A stretch of 53,372 bases of DNA from Schoenoplectus triqueter (GCA_964058805.1 CAXKVV010000366.1:1-53372), one strand, 5' to 3'. Shown: positions 21,650 to 36,688, numbered from the stretch's first letter. The notes: generated from the letters alone by a model not told the origin. Program-made: numbers and translations.

Positions 21650-24600
21650 AGTTGTTTGCGTTTTTCAGATTTTTTGACCGCATATGTACACATAATTTCA
21701 TGCAAATTGATATAATTACTCCTAATTATGACTATTATAAGATTGTCCAGTTAACACTTCATTGTGAATATCCTACGACACTAATATTTCGTAAAACATT
21801 CGAACGATATATTAGAAACTGCTGCTTTAGCGAGTTGTTTACGATTTTTAACGTTTTTTGACTCATAACTATACACAATTTCATGAAAATTAAAATAATT
21901 ACTCCTAATAATACCGATTAATAGGTTATCCAATTAACACTTTGATATGAACCTAGTACGACATAAATTTTGCGTAAAACATAAATAAGATGCATTAAAA
22001 ACGTTTGTTTAAACAAGTTGTTTGTGTTTTTGAAATTTGTTTGCCGCATAATTACATATAATTTCGTGAAAATTAATATAGTTACTCCTAATTATGCCTT
22101 TTATTTGATTGTCCAGTTAAAATTTAGATATGAGTACTCTATGGCGCTAGTTTTGCACAAATATAAGTGAGATGCATTAGAAACTGTTGTTTAAACAAGT
22201 TATTTATGATTTTCAACATTTTTTGCATCAAAACTACACATAATTTCGAGCGAATTAATATAATTACTTCTGATTACGCCTATTATTAGTTTGTCCTTTT
22301 AAAACTTTGAATTAATATTTAATGATGCTAATTTTGCGGAAAACATAAGTACGATGCAATAAAAACTGCTGTTTAAACAAGTTGTTTGTGTTTTTCAAAA
22401 TTTTGGCCCTCATAACTACATATAATTTCATACAAATTAATAAAATTACTCCTAATTACGCATATTATAAAATTTTCTGATTAAAACTTCGATATGAATA
22501 TTCTATGACGCTAATATTGCACAAATCGTTAGTAAGATGGGTCAAAAGCTACTGTTTAAACAAGTTATTTGCCTTTATGAAAAATTTTGGCCTTATAACT
22601 ACACATAATTTGGTGTAAATTAATTTAATTACTCCTAATTATGCCTTTTATAGTATTGTTCAATGAGCACTTGAAAACGAATATTTTAGGGCACTATTTT
22701 TACTCACAACATAAGTAAGATGCGTTGAAAAATGCTACTTAAGAAAGTTATGTTTTTCAACTTTTTTGGCCTCATAGTTACAAATAATTTCGTAAAAATT
22801 AACATAATTACTCCTAATTATGCCCATTAAAATATTAGCCAATTAACACTTCGATATTTAAATTCTACGACCCTAATTTACACGAGAAATAAGTAGGATG
22901 CATCGAAAACAGCTTTTGAAACAAGTTGTTTGCGTTTTTCAGATTTTTTGACCGCATATGTACACATAATTTCATGCAAATTGATATAATTACTCCTAAT
23001 TATGAATATCCTATGACACTAATATTTCGTAAAACATTCGAATGATATATTAGAAACTGCTGCTTTAGCGAGTTGTTTACGATTTTTAACGTTTTTTGAC
23101 TCATAACTATACATAATTTCATGAAAATTAAAATAATTACTCCTAATAATACCGATTAATAGGTTATCCAATTAACATTTTGATATGAACCTAGTACGAC
23201 ATAAATTTTGCGTAAAACATAAATAAGATGCATTAAAAACGTTTGTTTAAACAAGTTGTTTGTGTTTTTGAAATTTGTTTGCCGCATAATTACATATAAT
23301 TTCGTGAAAATTAATATAGTTACTCCTAATTATGCCTTTTATTTGATTGTCCAGTTAAAATTTAGATATGAGTACTCTATGGCGCTAGTTTTGCACAAAT
23401 ATAAGTGAGATGCATTAGAAACTGTTGTTTAAACAAGTTATTTATGATTTTCAACATTTTTTGCATCAAAACTACACATAATTTCGAGCGAATTAATATA
23501 ATTACTTCTGATTACGCCTATTATTAGTTTGTCCTTTTAAAACTTTGAATTAATATTTAATGATGCTAATTTTGCGGAAAACATAAGTACGATGCAATAA
23601 AAACTGCTGTTTAAACAAGTTGTTTGTGTTTTTCAAAATTTTGGCCCTCATAACTACATATAATTTCATACAAATTAATAAAATTACTCCTAATTACGCA
23701 TATTATAAAATTTTCTGATTAAAACTTCGATATGAATATTCTATGACGCTAATATTGCACAAATCGTTAGTAAGATGGGTCAAAAGCTACTGTTTAAACA
23801 AGTTATTTGCCTTTATGAAAAATTTTGGCCTTATAACTACACATAATTTGGTGTAAATTAATTTAATTACTCCTAATTATGCCTTTTATAGTATTGTTCA
23901 ATGAGCACTTGAAAACGAATATTTTAGGGCACTATTTTTACTCACAACATAAGTAAGATGCGTTGAAAAATGCTACTTAAGAAAGTTATGTTTTTCAACT
24001 TTTTTGGCCTCATAGTTACAAATAATTTCGTAAAAATTAACATAATTACTCCTAATTATGCCCATTAAAATATTAGCCAATTAACACTTCGATATTTAAA
24101 TTCTACGACCCTAATTTACACGAGAAATAAGTAGGATGCATCGAAAACAGCTTTTGAAACAAGTTGTTTGCGTTTTTCAGATTTTTTGACCGCATATGTA
24201 CACATAATTTCATGCAAATTGATATAATTACTCCTAATTATGAATATCCTATGACACTAATATTTCGTAAAACATTCGAATGATATATTAGAAACTGCTG
24301 CTTTAGCGAGTTGTTTACGATTTTTAACGTTTTTTGACTCATAACTATACATAATTTCATGAAAATTAAAATAATTACTCCTAATAATACCGATTAATAG
24401 GTTATCCAATTAACATTTTGATATGAACCTAGTACGACATAAATTTTGCGTAAAACATAAATAAGATGCATTAAAAACGTTTGTTTAAACAAGTTGTTTG
24501 TGTTTTTGAAATTTGTTTGCCGCATAATTACATATAATTTCGTGAAAATTAATATAGTTACTCCTAATTATGCCTTTTATTTGATTGTCCAGTTAAAATT

Positions 24601-25399
24601 TAGATATGAGTACTCTATGGCGCTAGTTTTGCTAAAATATAAGTGAGAAGCATTAAAAACTGTTGTTTAAACAAGTTGTTTAAGATTTCACGACATTTTT
24701 TGCATCAAAACTGCACATATTTTCGAGCGAATTAATATAATTACTTCTGATTACGCCTATTATTTGTTTGTCCTATTAAAACTTTGAATTAATGTTTTAT
24801 GATGCTAATTTTGCGCAAAACATAAGTACGATGTAATAAAAACTGCTGTTTAAACAAGTTGTTTGTGTTTTTCAAAATTTTGGCCCTCATAACTATATAT
24901 AATTTCATACAAATTAATAAAATTACTCCTAATTACGCATATTATAAAATTTTCCGATTAAAACTTCGATATGAATATTCTATGACGCTAATATTGCACA
25001 AAACGTTAGTAAGATGCGTCAAAAGCTACTGTTTAAACAAGTTATTTACCTTTATGAAAAAATTTGGACTTATAACTACACATAATTTGGTGTAAATTAA
25101 TTTAATTACTCCTAATTATGCCTTTATAGTATTGTTCAGTTAGCACTTGAAAACGAATATCTTAGGGCACTATTTTTACTCAAAACATAAGTAAGATGCG
25201 TTGAAAAATGCTATTTACGAAAGTTATATTTTTCAACTATTTTGGCCTCATAGTTACAAATTATTTCATAAAAATTAACATAATTACTCCTAATTATGCT
25301 CATTAAAATATTAGCCAATTAACACTTCGATATTTAAATTCTATGACACTAATTTACATGAGACATAAGTAGGATGCATCGAAAACAGCTTTTGAAACA
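21650..25399 (+). repeat. A-D-D run (3,750 bp) starting with A-D pair copy 2
   Basis: A block at 21650 (1,274 bp), D at 22924 and D at 24162 (1,238 bp each). The first D has the ATTTATGATTTTCAAC m4 form with GCGGAAAACAT and AAATCGTTAG; the second changes, from m3 on, to the GCTAAAATATAAG / AAGATTTCACG form. Adjacent blocks thus share their left half and differ in the right half. Confidence 0.9.
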
Positions 25400-26673
25400 A
25401 GTTGTTTGCGTTTTTCAGATTTTTTGACCGCATATGTACACATAATTTCATGCAAATTGATATAATTACTCCTAATTATGCCTATTATAAGATTGTCCAG
25501 TTAACACTTCATTATGAATATCCTACGACACTAATTTTTCGTAAAACATTAGAAAGATATATTAGAAACTGCTGCTTGAGCGAGTTGTTTATGATTTTTA
25601 ACGTTTTTTGACTCATAACTATACATAATTTCATGAAAATTAAAATAATTACTCCTAATAATACCTATTAAAAGGTTATCCTATTAGCAGTTTGATATGA
25701 ACCTAGTACGACACTAATTTTGCATAAAACATAAATAAGATGCATTAAAAACGTTTGTTTAAACTAGTTGTTTGTGTTTTTGAAATTTGTTGGCCGCATA
25801 ATTACATATAATTTCGTGAAAATTAATATAGTTACTCCTAATTATGCCTTTTATTTGATTGTCCAGTTAAAATTTAGATATGAGTACTCTATGGCGCTAG
25901 TTTTGCACAAATATAAGTGAGATGCATTAGAAACTGTTGTTTAAACAAGTTATTTATGATTTTCAACATTTTTTGCATCAAAACTGCACATAATTTCGAG
26001 CGAATTAATATAATTACTTCTGATTACGCCTATTATTAGTTTGTCCTATTAAAACTTTGAATTAATATTTAATGATGCTAATTTTGCGGAAAACATAAGT
26101 ACGATGCAATAAAAACTGCTGTTTAAACAAGTTGTTTGTGTTTTTCAAAATTTTGGCCCTCATAACTACATATAATTTCATACAAATTAATAAAATTACT
26201 CCTAATTACGCATATTATAAAATTTTCTGATTAAAACTTCGATATGAATATTCTATGACGCTAATATTGCACAAATCGTTAGTAAGATGGGTCAAAAGCT
26301 ACTGTTTAAACAAGTTATTTGCCTTTATGAAAAATTTTGGCCTTATAACTACACATAATTTGGTGTAAATTAATTTAATTACTCCTAATTATGCCTTTTA
26401 TAGTATTGTTCAATGAGCACTTGAAAACGAATATTTTAGGGCACTATTTTTACTCACAACATAAGTAAGATGCGTTGAAAAATGCTACTTAAGAAAGTTA
26501 TGTTTTTCAACTTTTTTGGCCTCATAGTTACAAATAATTTCGTAAAAATTAACATAATTACTCCTAATTATGCCCATTAAAATATTAGCCAATTAACACT
26601 TCGATATTTAAATTCTACGACCCTAATTTACACGAGAAATAAGTAGGATGCATCGAAAACAGCTTTTGAAACA
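25400..26673 (+). repeat. C-type block (1,274 bp) with ACTAGT variant
   Basis: Full m1 with a private G (CTGCTTGAGCG near 25576), m2 of the CCTATTAAAAGG form, ACTAGT at 25763-25768. Its second half carries GCGGAAAACAT, AAATCGTTAG, GCTACTTAAG and GAGAAATAAG, the markers of neighbouring D blocks, so it appears to be a C/D composite. Confidence 0.88.
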
Positions 26674-29149
26674 AGTTGTTTGCGTTTTTCAGATTTTTTG
26701 ACCGCATATGTACACATAATTTCATGCAAATTGATATAATTACTCCTAATTATGAATATCCTATGACACTAATATTTCGTAAAACATTCGAATGATATAT
26801 TAGAAACTGCTGCTTTAGCGAGTTGTTTACGATTTTTAACGTTTTTTGACTCATAACTATACATAATTTCATGAAAATTAAAATAATTACTCCTAATAAT
26901 ACCGATTAATAGGTTATCCAATTAACATTTTGATATGAACCTAGTACGACATAAATTTTGCGTAAAACATAAATAAGATGCATTAAAAACGTTTGTTTAA
27001 ACAAGTTGTTTGTGTTTTTGAAATTTGTTTGCCGCATAATTACATATAATTTCGTGAAAATTAATATAGTTACTCCTAATTATGCCTTTTATTTGATTGT
27101 CCAGTTAAAATTTAGATATGAGTACTCTATGGCGCTAGTTTTGCACAAATATAAGTGAGATGCATTAGAAACTGTTGTTTAAACAAGTTATTTATGATTT
27201 TCAACATTTTTTGCATCAAAACTACACATAATTTCGAGCGAATTAATATAATTACTTCTGATTACGCCTATTATTAGTTTGTCCTTTTAAAACTTTGAAT
27301 TAATATTTAATGATGCTAATTTTGCGGAAAACATAAGTACGATGCAATAAAAACTGCTGTTTAAACAAGTTGTTTGTGTTTTTCAAAATTTTGGCCCTCA
27401 TAACTACATATAATTTCATACAAATTAATAAAATTACTCCTAATTACGCATATTATAAAATTTTCTGATTAAAACTTCGATATGAATATTCTATGACGCT
27501 AATATTGCACAAATCGTTAGTAAGATGGGTCAAAAGCTACTGTTTAAACAAGTTATTTGCCTTTATGAAAAATTTTGGCCTTATAACTACACATAATTTG
27601 GTGTAAATTAATTTAATTACTCCTAATTATGCCTTTTATAGTATTGTTCAATGAGCACTTGAAAACGAATATTTTAGGGCACTATTTTTACTCACAACAT
27701 AAGTAAGATGCGTTGAAAAATGCTACTTAAGAAAGTTATGTTTTTCAACTTTTTTGGCCTCATAGTTACAAATAATTTCGTAAAAATTAACATAATTACT
27801 CCTAATTATGCCCATTAAAATATTAGCCAATTAACACTTCGATATTTAAATTCTACGACCCTAATTTACACGAGAAATAAGTAGGATGCATCGAAAACAG
27901 CTTTTGAAACAAGTTGTTTGCGTTTTTCAGATTTTTTGACCGCATATGTACACATAATTTCATGCAAATTGATATAATTACTCCTAATTATGAATATCCT
28001 ATGACACTAATATTTCGTAAAACATTCGAATGATATATTAGAAACTGCTGCTTTAGCGAGTTGTTTACGATTTTTAACGTTTTTTGACTCATAACTATAC
28101 ATAATTTCATGAAAATTAAAATAATTACTCCTAATAATACCGATTAATAGGTTATCCAATTAACATTTTGATATGAACCTAGTACGACATAAATTTTGCG
28201 TAAAACATAAATAAGATGCATTAAAAACGTTTGTTTAAACAAGTTGTTTGTGTTTTTGAAATTTGTTTGCCGCATAATTACATATAATTTCGTGAAAATT
28301 AATATAGTTACTCCTAATTATGCCTTTTATTTGATTGTCCAGTTAAAATTTAGATATGAGTACTCTATGGCGCTAGTTTTGCACAAATATAAGTGAGATG
28401 CATTAGAAACTGTTGTTTAAACAAGTTATTTATGATTTTCAACATTTTTTGCATCAAAACTACACATAATTTCGAGCGAATTAATATAATTACTTCTGAT
28501 TACGCCTATTATTAGTTTGTCCTTTTAAAACTTTGAATTAATATTTAATGATGCTAATTTTGCGGAAAACATAAGTACGATGCAATAAAAACTGCTGTTT
28601 AAACAAGTTGTTTGTGTTTTTCAAAATTTTGGCCCTCATAACTACATATAATTTCATACAAATTAATAAAATTACTCCTAATTACGCATATTATAAAATT
28701 TTCTGATTAAAACTTCGATATGAATATTCTATGACGCTAATATTGCACAAATCGTTAGTAAGATGGGTCAAAAGCTACTGTTTAAACAAGTTATTTGCCT
28801 TTATGAAAAATTTTGGCCTTATAACTACACATAATTTGGTGTAAATTAATTTAATTACTCCTAATTATGCCTTTTATAGTATTGTTCAATGAGCACTTGA
28901 AAACGAATATTTTAGGGCACTATTTTTACTCACAACATAAGTAAGATGCGTTGAAAAATGCTACTTAAGAAAGTTATGTTTTTCAACTTTTTTGGCCTCA
29001 TAGTTACAAATAATTTCGTAAAAATTAACATAATTACTCCTAATTATGCCCATTAAAATATTAGCCAATTAACACTTCGATATTTAAATTCTACGACCCT
29101 AATTTACACGAGAAATAAGTAGGATGCATCGAAAACAGCTTTTGAAACA
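26674..29149 (+). repeat. Two tandem, apparently identical D blocks (2 x 1,238 bp)
   Basis: Blocks at 26674 and 27912 show the same markers throughout (AACATTTTGATATG, AACTACACATAATTTCG, CCTTTTAAAAC, GCGGAAAACAT, AAATCGTTAG, GCTACTTAAG, GAGAAATAAG). I see no difference by eye. The block at 22924 carries the same set. Confidence 0.9.
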
Positions 29150-32100
29150 AGTTGTTTGCGTTTTTCAGATTTTTTGACCGCATATGTACACATAATTTCA
29201 TGCAAATTGATATAATTACTCCTAATTATGAATATCCTATGACACTAATATTTCGTAAAACATTCGAATGATATATTAGAAACTGCTGCTTTAGCGAGTT
29301 GTTTACGATTTTTAACGTTTTTTGACTCATAACTATACATAATTTCATGAAAATTAAAATAATTACTCCTAATAATACCGATTAATAGGTTATCCAATTA
29401 ACATTTTGATATGAACCTAGTACGACATAAATTTTGCGTAAAACATAAATAAGATGCATTAAAAACGTTTGTTTAAACAAGTTGTTTGTGTTTTTGAAAT
29501 TTGTTTGCCGCATAATTACATATAATTTCGTAAAAATTAATATATTTACTCCTAATTATGCCTTTTATTTGATTGTCCAGTTAAAATTTAGATATGAGTA
29601 CTCTATGGCGCTAGTTTTGCTAAAATATAAGTGAGAAGCATCAAAAACTGTTGTTTAAACAAGTTGTTTAAGATTTCACGACATTTTTTGCATCAAAACT
29701 GCACATATTTTCGAGCGAATTAATATAATTACTTCTGATTACGCCTATTATTTGTTTGTCCTATTAAAACTTTGAATTAATGTTTTATGATGCTAATTCT
29801 GCGCAAAACATAAGTACGATGTAATAAAAACTGCTGTTTAAACAAGTTGTTTGTGTTTTTCAAAATTTTGGCCCTCATAACTATATATAATTTCATACAA
29901 ATTAATAAAATTACTCCTAATTACGCATATTATAAAATTTTCCGATTAAAACTTCGATATGAATATTCTATGACGCTAATATTGCACAAAACGTTAGTAA
30001 GATGGGTCAAAAGCTACTATTTAAACAAGTTATTTGCCTTTATGAAAAATTTTGGCCTTATAACTACACATAATTTGGTGTAAATTAATTTAATTACTCC
30101 TAATTATGCCTTTTATAGTATTGTTCAATGAGCACTTGAAAACGAATATTTTAGGGCACTATTTTTACTCACAACATAAGTAAGATGCGTTGAAAAATGC
30201 TATTTAAGAAAGTTATGTTTTTCAACTTTTTTGGCCTCATAGTTACAAATAATTTCGTAAAAATTAACATAATTACTCCTAATTATGCCCATTAAAATAT
30301 TAGCCAATTAACACTTCGATATTTAAATTCTACGACCCTAATTTACATGAGACATAAGTAGGATGCATCGAAAACAGCTTTTGAAACAAGTTGTTTGCGT
30401 TTTTCAGATTTTTTGACCGCATATGTACACATAATTTCATGCAAATTGATATAATTACTCCTAATTATGACTATTATAAGATTGTCCAGTTAACACTTCA
30501 TTATGAATATCCTACGACACTAATATTTCGTAAAACATTCGAACGATATATTAGAAACTGCTGCTTTAGCGAGTTGTTTACGATTTTTAACGTTTTTTGA
30601 CTCATAACTATACATAATTTCATGAAAATTAAAATAATTACTCCTAATAATACCTATTAAAAGGTTATCCTATTAGCAGTTTGATATGAACCTAGTACGA
30701 CACTAATTTTGCATAAAACATAAATAAGATGCATTAAAAACGTTTGTTTAAACTAGTTGTTTGTGTTTTTGAAATTTGTTGGCCGCATAATTACATATAA
30801 TTTCGTGAAAATTAATATAGTTACTCCTAATTATGCCTTTTATTTGATTGTCCAGTTAAAATTTAGATATGAGTACTCTATGGCGCTAGTTTTGCACAAA
30901 TATAAGTGAGATGCATTAGAAACTGTTGTTTAAACAAGTTATTTATGATTTTCAACATTTTTTGCATCAAAACTGCACATAATTTCGAGCGAATTAATAT
31001 AATTACTTCTGATTACGCCTATTATTAGTTTGTCCTATTAAAACTTTGAATTAATATTTAATGATGCTAATTTTGCGGAAAACATAAGTACGATGCAATA
31101 AAAACTGCTGTTTAAACAAGTTGTTTGTGTTTTTCAAAATTTTGGCCCTCATAACTACATATAATTTCATACAAATTAATAAAATTACTCCTAATTACGC
31201 ATATTATAAAATTTTCTGATTAAAACTTCGATATGAATATTCTATGACGCTAATATTGCACAAATCGTTAGTAAGATGGGTCAAAAGCTACTGTTTAAAC
31301 AAGTTATTTGCCTTTATGAAAAATTTTGGCCTTATAACTACACATAATTTGGTGTAAATTAATTTAATTACTCCTAATTATGCCTTTTATAGTATTGTTC
31401 AATGAGCACTTGAAAACGAATATTTTAGGGCACTATTTTTACTCACAACATAAGTAAGATGCGTTGAAAAATGCTACTTAAGAAAGTTATGTTTTTCAAC
31501 TTTTTTGGCCTCATAGTTACAAATAATTTCGTAAAAATTAACATAATTACTCCTAATTATGCCCATTAAAATATTAGCCAATTAACACTTCGATATTTAA
31601 ATTCTACGACCCTAATTTACACGAGAAATAAGTAGGATGCATCGAAAACAGCTTTTGAAACAAGTTGTTTGCGTTTTTCAGATTTTTTGACCGCATATGT
31701 ACACATAATTTCATGCAAATTGATATAATTACTCCTAATTATGACTATTATAAGATTGTCCAGTTAACACTTCATTGTGAATATCCTACGACACTAATAT
31801 TTCGTAAAACATTCGAACGATATATTAGAAACTGCTGCTTTAGCGAGTTGTTTACGGTTTTTAACGTTTTTTGACTCATAACTATACACAATTTCATGAA
31901 AATTAAAATAATTACTCCTAATAATACCGATTAATAGGTTATCCAATTAACACTTTGATATGAACCTAGTACGACATAAATTTTGCGTAAAACATAAATA
32001 AGATGCATTAAAAACGTTTGTTTAAACAAGTTGTTTGTGTTTTTGAAATTTGTTTGCCGCATAATTACATATAATTTCGTGAAAATTAATATAGTTACTC

Positions 32101-32936
32101 CTAATTATGCCTTTTATTTGATTGTCCAGTTAAAATTTAGATATGAGTACTCTATGGCGCTAGTTTTGCACAAATATAAGTGAGATGCATTAGAAACTGT
32201 TGTTTAAACAAGTTATTTATGATTTTCAACATTTTTTGCATCAAAACTACACATAATTTCGAGCGAATTAATATAATTACTTCTGATTACGCCTATTATT
32301 AGTTTGTCCTTTTAAAACTTTGAATTAATATTTAATGATGCTAATTTTGCGGAAAACATAAGTACGATGCAATAAAAACTGCTGTTTAAACAAGTTGTTT
32401 GTGTTTTTCAAAATTTTGGCCCTCATAACTACATATAATTTCATACAAATTAATAAAATTACTCCTAATTACGCATATTATAAAATTTTCTGATTAAAAC
32501 TTCGATATGAATATTCTATGACGCTAATATTGCACAAATCGTTAGTAAGATGGGTCAAAAGCTACTGTTTAAACAAGTTATTTGCCTTTATGAAAAATTT
32601 TGGCCTTATAACTACACATAATTTGGTGTAAATTAATTTAATTACTCCTAATTATGCCTTTTATAGTATTGTTCAATGAGCACTTGAAAACGAATATTTT
32701 AGGGCACTATTTTTACTCACAACATAAGTAAGATGCGTTGAAAAATGCTACTTAAGAAAGTTATGTTTTTCAACTTTTTTGGCCTCATAGTTACAAATAA
32801 TTTCGTAAAAATTAACATAATTACTCCTAATTATGCCCATTAAAATATTAGCCAATTAACACTTCGATATTTAAATTCTACGACCCTAATTTACACGAGA
32901 AATAAGTAGGATGCATCGAAAACAGCTTTTGAAACA
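29150..32936 (+). repeat. Three-block unit D-A/C-A, 3,787 bp
   Basis: D at 29150 (1,239 bp; GCATCAAAAACTG and GCTAATTCTGCGC are shared with the D at 32937), then a block at 30389 whose m1 is A type but whose m2 is C type, then A at 31663 (private G in TTTACGGTTTTTAACG near 31857). The unit totals 3,787 bp like the right-hand repeats but with different contents in slots two and three. Confidence 0.88.
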
Positions 32937-35900
32937 AGTTGTTTGCGTTTTTCAGATTTTTTGACCGCATATGTACACATAATTTCATGCAAATTGATAT
33001 AATTACTCCTAATTATGAATATCCTATGACACTAATATTTCGTAAAACATTCGAATGATATATTAGAAACTGCTGCTTTAGCGAGTTGTTTACGATTTTT
33101 AACGTTTTTTGACTCATAACTATACATAATTTCATGAAAATTAAAATAATTACTCCTAATAATACCGATTAATAGGTTATCCAATTAACATTTTGATATG
33201 AACCTAGTACGACATAAATTTTGCGTAAAACATAAATAAGATGCATTAAAAACGTTTGTTTAAACAAGTTGTTTGTGTTTTTGAAATTTGTTTGCCGCAT
33301 AATTACATATAATTTCGTAAAAATTAATATATTTACTCCTAATTATGCCTTTTATTTGATTGTCCAGTTAAAATTTAGATATGAGTACTCTATGGCGCTA
33401 GTTTTGCTAAAATATAAGTGAGAAGCATCAAAAACTGTTGTTTAAACAAGTTGTTTAAGATTTCACGACATTTTTTGCATCAAAACTGCACATATTTTCG
33501 AGCGAATTAATATAATTACTTCTGATTACGCCTATTATTTGTTTGTCCTATTAAAACTTTGAATTAATGTTTTATGATGCTAATTCTGCGCAAAACATAA
33601 GTACGATGTAATAAAAACTGCTGTTTAAACAAGTTGTTTGTGTTTTTCAAAATTTTGGCCCTCATAACTATATATAATTTCATACAAATTAATAAAATTA
33701 CTCCTAATTACGCATATTATAAAATTTTCCGATTAAAACTTCGATATGAATATTCTATGACGCTAATATTGCACAAAACGTTAGTAAGATGGGTCAAAAG
33801 CTACTATTTAAACAAGTTATTTGCCTTTATGAAAAATTTTGGCCTTATAACTACACATAATTTGGTGTAAATTAATTTAATTACTCCTAATTATGCCTTT
33901 TATAGTATTGTTCAATGAGCACTTGAAAACGAATATTTTAGGGCACTATTTTTACTCACAACATAAGTAAGATGCGTTGAAAAATGCTATTTAAGAAAGT
34001 TATGTTTTTCAACTTTTTTGGCCTCATAGTTACAAATAATTTCGTAAAAATTAACATAATTACTCCTAATTATGCCCATTAAAATATTAGCCAATTAACA
34101 CTTCGATATTTAAATTCTACGACCCTAATTTACATGAGACATAAGTAGGATGCATCGAAAACAGCTTTTGAAACAAGTTGTTTGCGTTTTTCAGATTTTT
34201 TGACCGCATATGTACACATAATTTCATGCAAATTGATATAATTACTCCTAATTATGACTATTATAAGATTGTCCAGTTAACACTTCATTATGAATATCCT
34301 ACGACACTAATATTTCGTAAAACATTCGAACGATATATTAGAAACTGCTGCTTTAGCGAGTTGTTTACGATTTTTAACGTTTTTTGACTCATAACTATAC
34401 ACAATTTCATGAAAATTAAAATAATTACTCCTAATAATACCGATTAATAGGTTATCCAATTAACACTTTGATATGAACCTAGTACAACATAAATTTTGCG
34501 TAAAACATAAATAAGATGCATTAAAAACGTTTGTTTAAACAAGTTGTTTGTGTTTTTGAAATTTGTTTGCCGCATAATTACATATAATTTCGTGAAAATT
34601 AATATAGTTACTCCTAATTATGCCTTTTATTTGATTGTCCAGTTAAAATTTAGATATGAGTACTCTATGGCGCTAGTTTTGCACAAATATAAGTGAGATG
34701 CATTAGAAACTGTTGTTTAAACAAGTTATTTATGATTTTCAACATTTTTTGCATCAAAACTGCACATAATTTCGAGCGAATTAATATAATTACTTCTGAT
34801 TACGCCTATTATTAGTTTGTCCTATTAAAACTTTGAATTAATATTTAATGATGCTAATTTTGCGCAAAACATAAGTACGATGCAATAAAAACTGCTGTTT
34901 AAACAAGTTGTTTGTGTTTTTCAAAATTTTGGCCCTCATAACTACATATAATTTCATACAAATTAATAAAATTACTCCTAATTACGCATATTATAAAATT
35001 TTCTGATTAAAACTTCGATATGAATATTCTATGACGCTAATATTGCACAAAGCGTTAGTAAGATGGGTCAAAAGCTACTGTTTAAACAAGTTATTTGCCT
35101 TTATGAAAAATTTTGGCCTTATAACTACACATAATTTGGTGTAAATTAATTTAATTACTCCTAATTATGCCTTTTATAGTATTGTTCAATGAGCACTTGA
35201 AAACGAATATTTTAGGGCACTATTTTTACTCACAACATAAGTAAGATGCGTTGAAAAATGCTACTTAAGAAAGTTATGTTTTTCAACTTTTTTGGCCTCA
35301 TAGTTACAAATAATTTCGTAAAAATTAACACAATTACTCCTAATTATGCCCATTAAAATATTAGCCAATTAACACTTCGATATTTAAATTCTACGACCCT
35401 AATTTACACGAGACATAAGTAGGATGCATCGAAAACAGCTTTTGAAACAAGTTGTTTGCGTTTTTCAGATTTTTTGACCGCATATGTACACATAATTTCA
35501 TGCAAATTGATATAATTACTCCTAATTATGAATATCCTATGACACTAATATTTCGTAAAACATTTGAATGATATATTAGAAACTGCTGCTTTAGCGAGTT
35601 GTTTACGATTTTTAACGTTTTTTGACTCATAACTATACATAATTTCATGAAAATTAAAATAATTACTCTTAATAATACCGATTAATAGGTTATCCAATTA
35701 ACACTTTGATATGAACCTAGTACGACATAAATTTTGCGTAAAACATAAATAAGATGCATTAAAAACGTTTGTTTAAACAAGTTGTTTGTGTTTTTGAAAT
35801 TTGTTTGCCGCATAATTACATATAATTTCGTAAAAATTAATATATTTACTCCTAATTATGCCTTTTATTTGATTGTCCAGTTAAAATTTAGATATGAGTA

Positions 35901-36688
35901 CTCTATGGCGCTAGTTTTGCTAAAATATAAGTGAGAAGCATCAAAAACTGTTGTTTAAACAAGTTGTTTAAGATTTCACGACATTTTTTGCATCAAAACT
36001 GCACATAATTTCGAGCGAATTAATATAATTACTTCTGATTACGCCTATTATTAGTTTGTCCATTTAAAACTTTGAATTAATATTTAATGATGCTAATTTT
36101 GCGGAAAACATAAGTACGATGCAATAAAAACTGCTGTTTAAACAAGTTGTTTGTGTTTTTCAAAATTTTGGCCCTCATAACTATATATAATTTCATACAA
36201 ATTAATAAAATTACTCCTAATTACGCATATTATAAAATTTTCCGATTAAAACTTCGATATGAATATTCTATGACGCTAATATTGCACAAAACGTTAGTAA
36301 GATGGGTCAAAAGCTACTATTTAAACAAGTTATTTGCCTTTATGAAAAATTTTGGCCTTATAACTACACATAATTTGGTGTAAATTAATTTAATTACTCC
36401 TAATTATGCCTTTTATAGTATTGTTCAATGAGCACTTGAAAACGAATATTTTAGGGCACTATTTTTACTCACAACATAAGTAAGATGCGTTGAAAAATGC
36501 TATTTAAGAAAGTTATGTTTTTCAACTTTTTTGGCCTCATAGTTACAAATAATTTCGTAAAAATTAACATAATTACTCCTAATTATGCCCATTAAAATAT
36601 TAGCCAATTAACACTTCGATATTTAAATTCTACGACACTAATTTACACGAGACATAAATAGGATGCATCGAAAACAGCTTTTGAAACA
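32937..36688 (+). repeat. Three-block unit D-A-D, 3,752 bp
   Basis: D at 32937 (1,239 bp), A at 34176 (1,274 bp; private A in AGTACAACATAAA near 34485), D at 35450 (1,239 bp) with a mosaic m4 at 35962-36144. It is 35 bp shorter than 3,787 because two of its three m1 copies carry the 36-bp deletion, offset by one base elsewhere. Confidence 0.88.
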
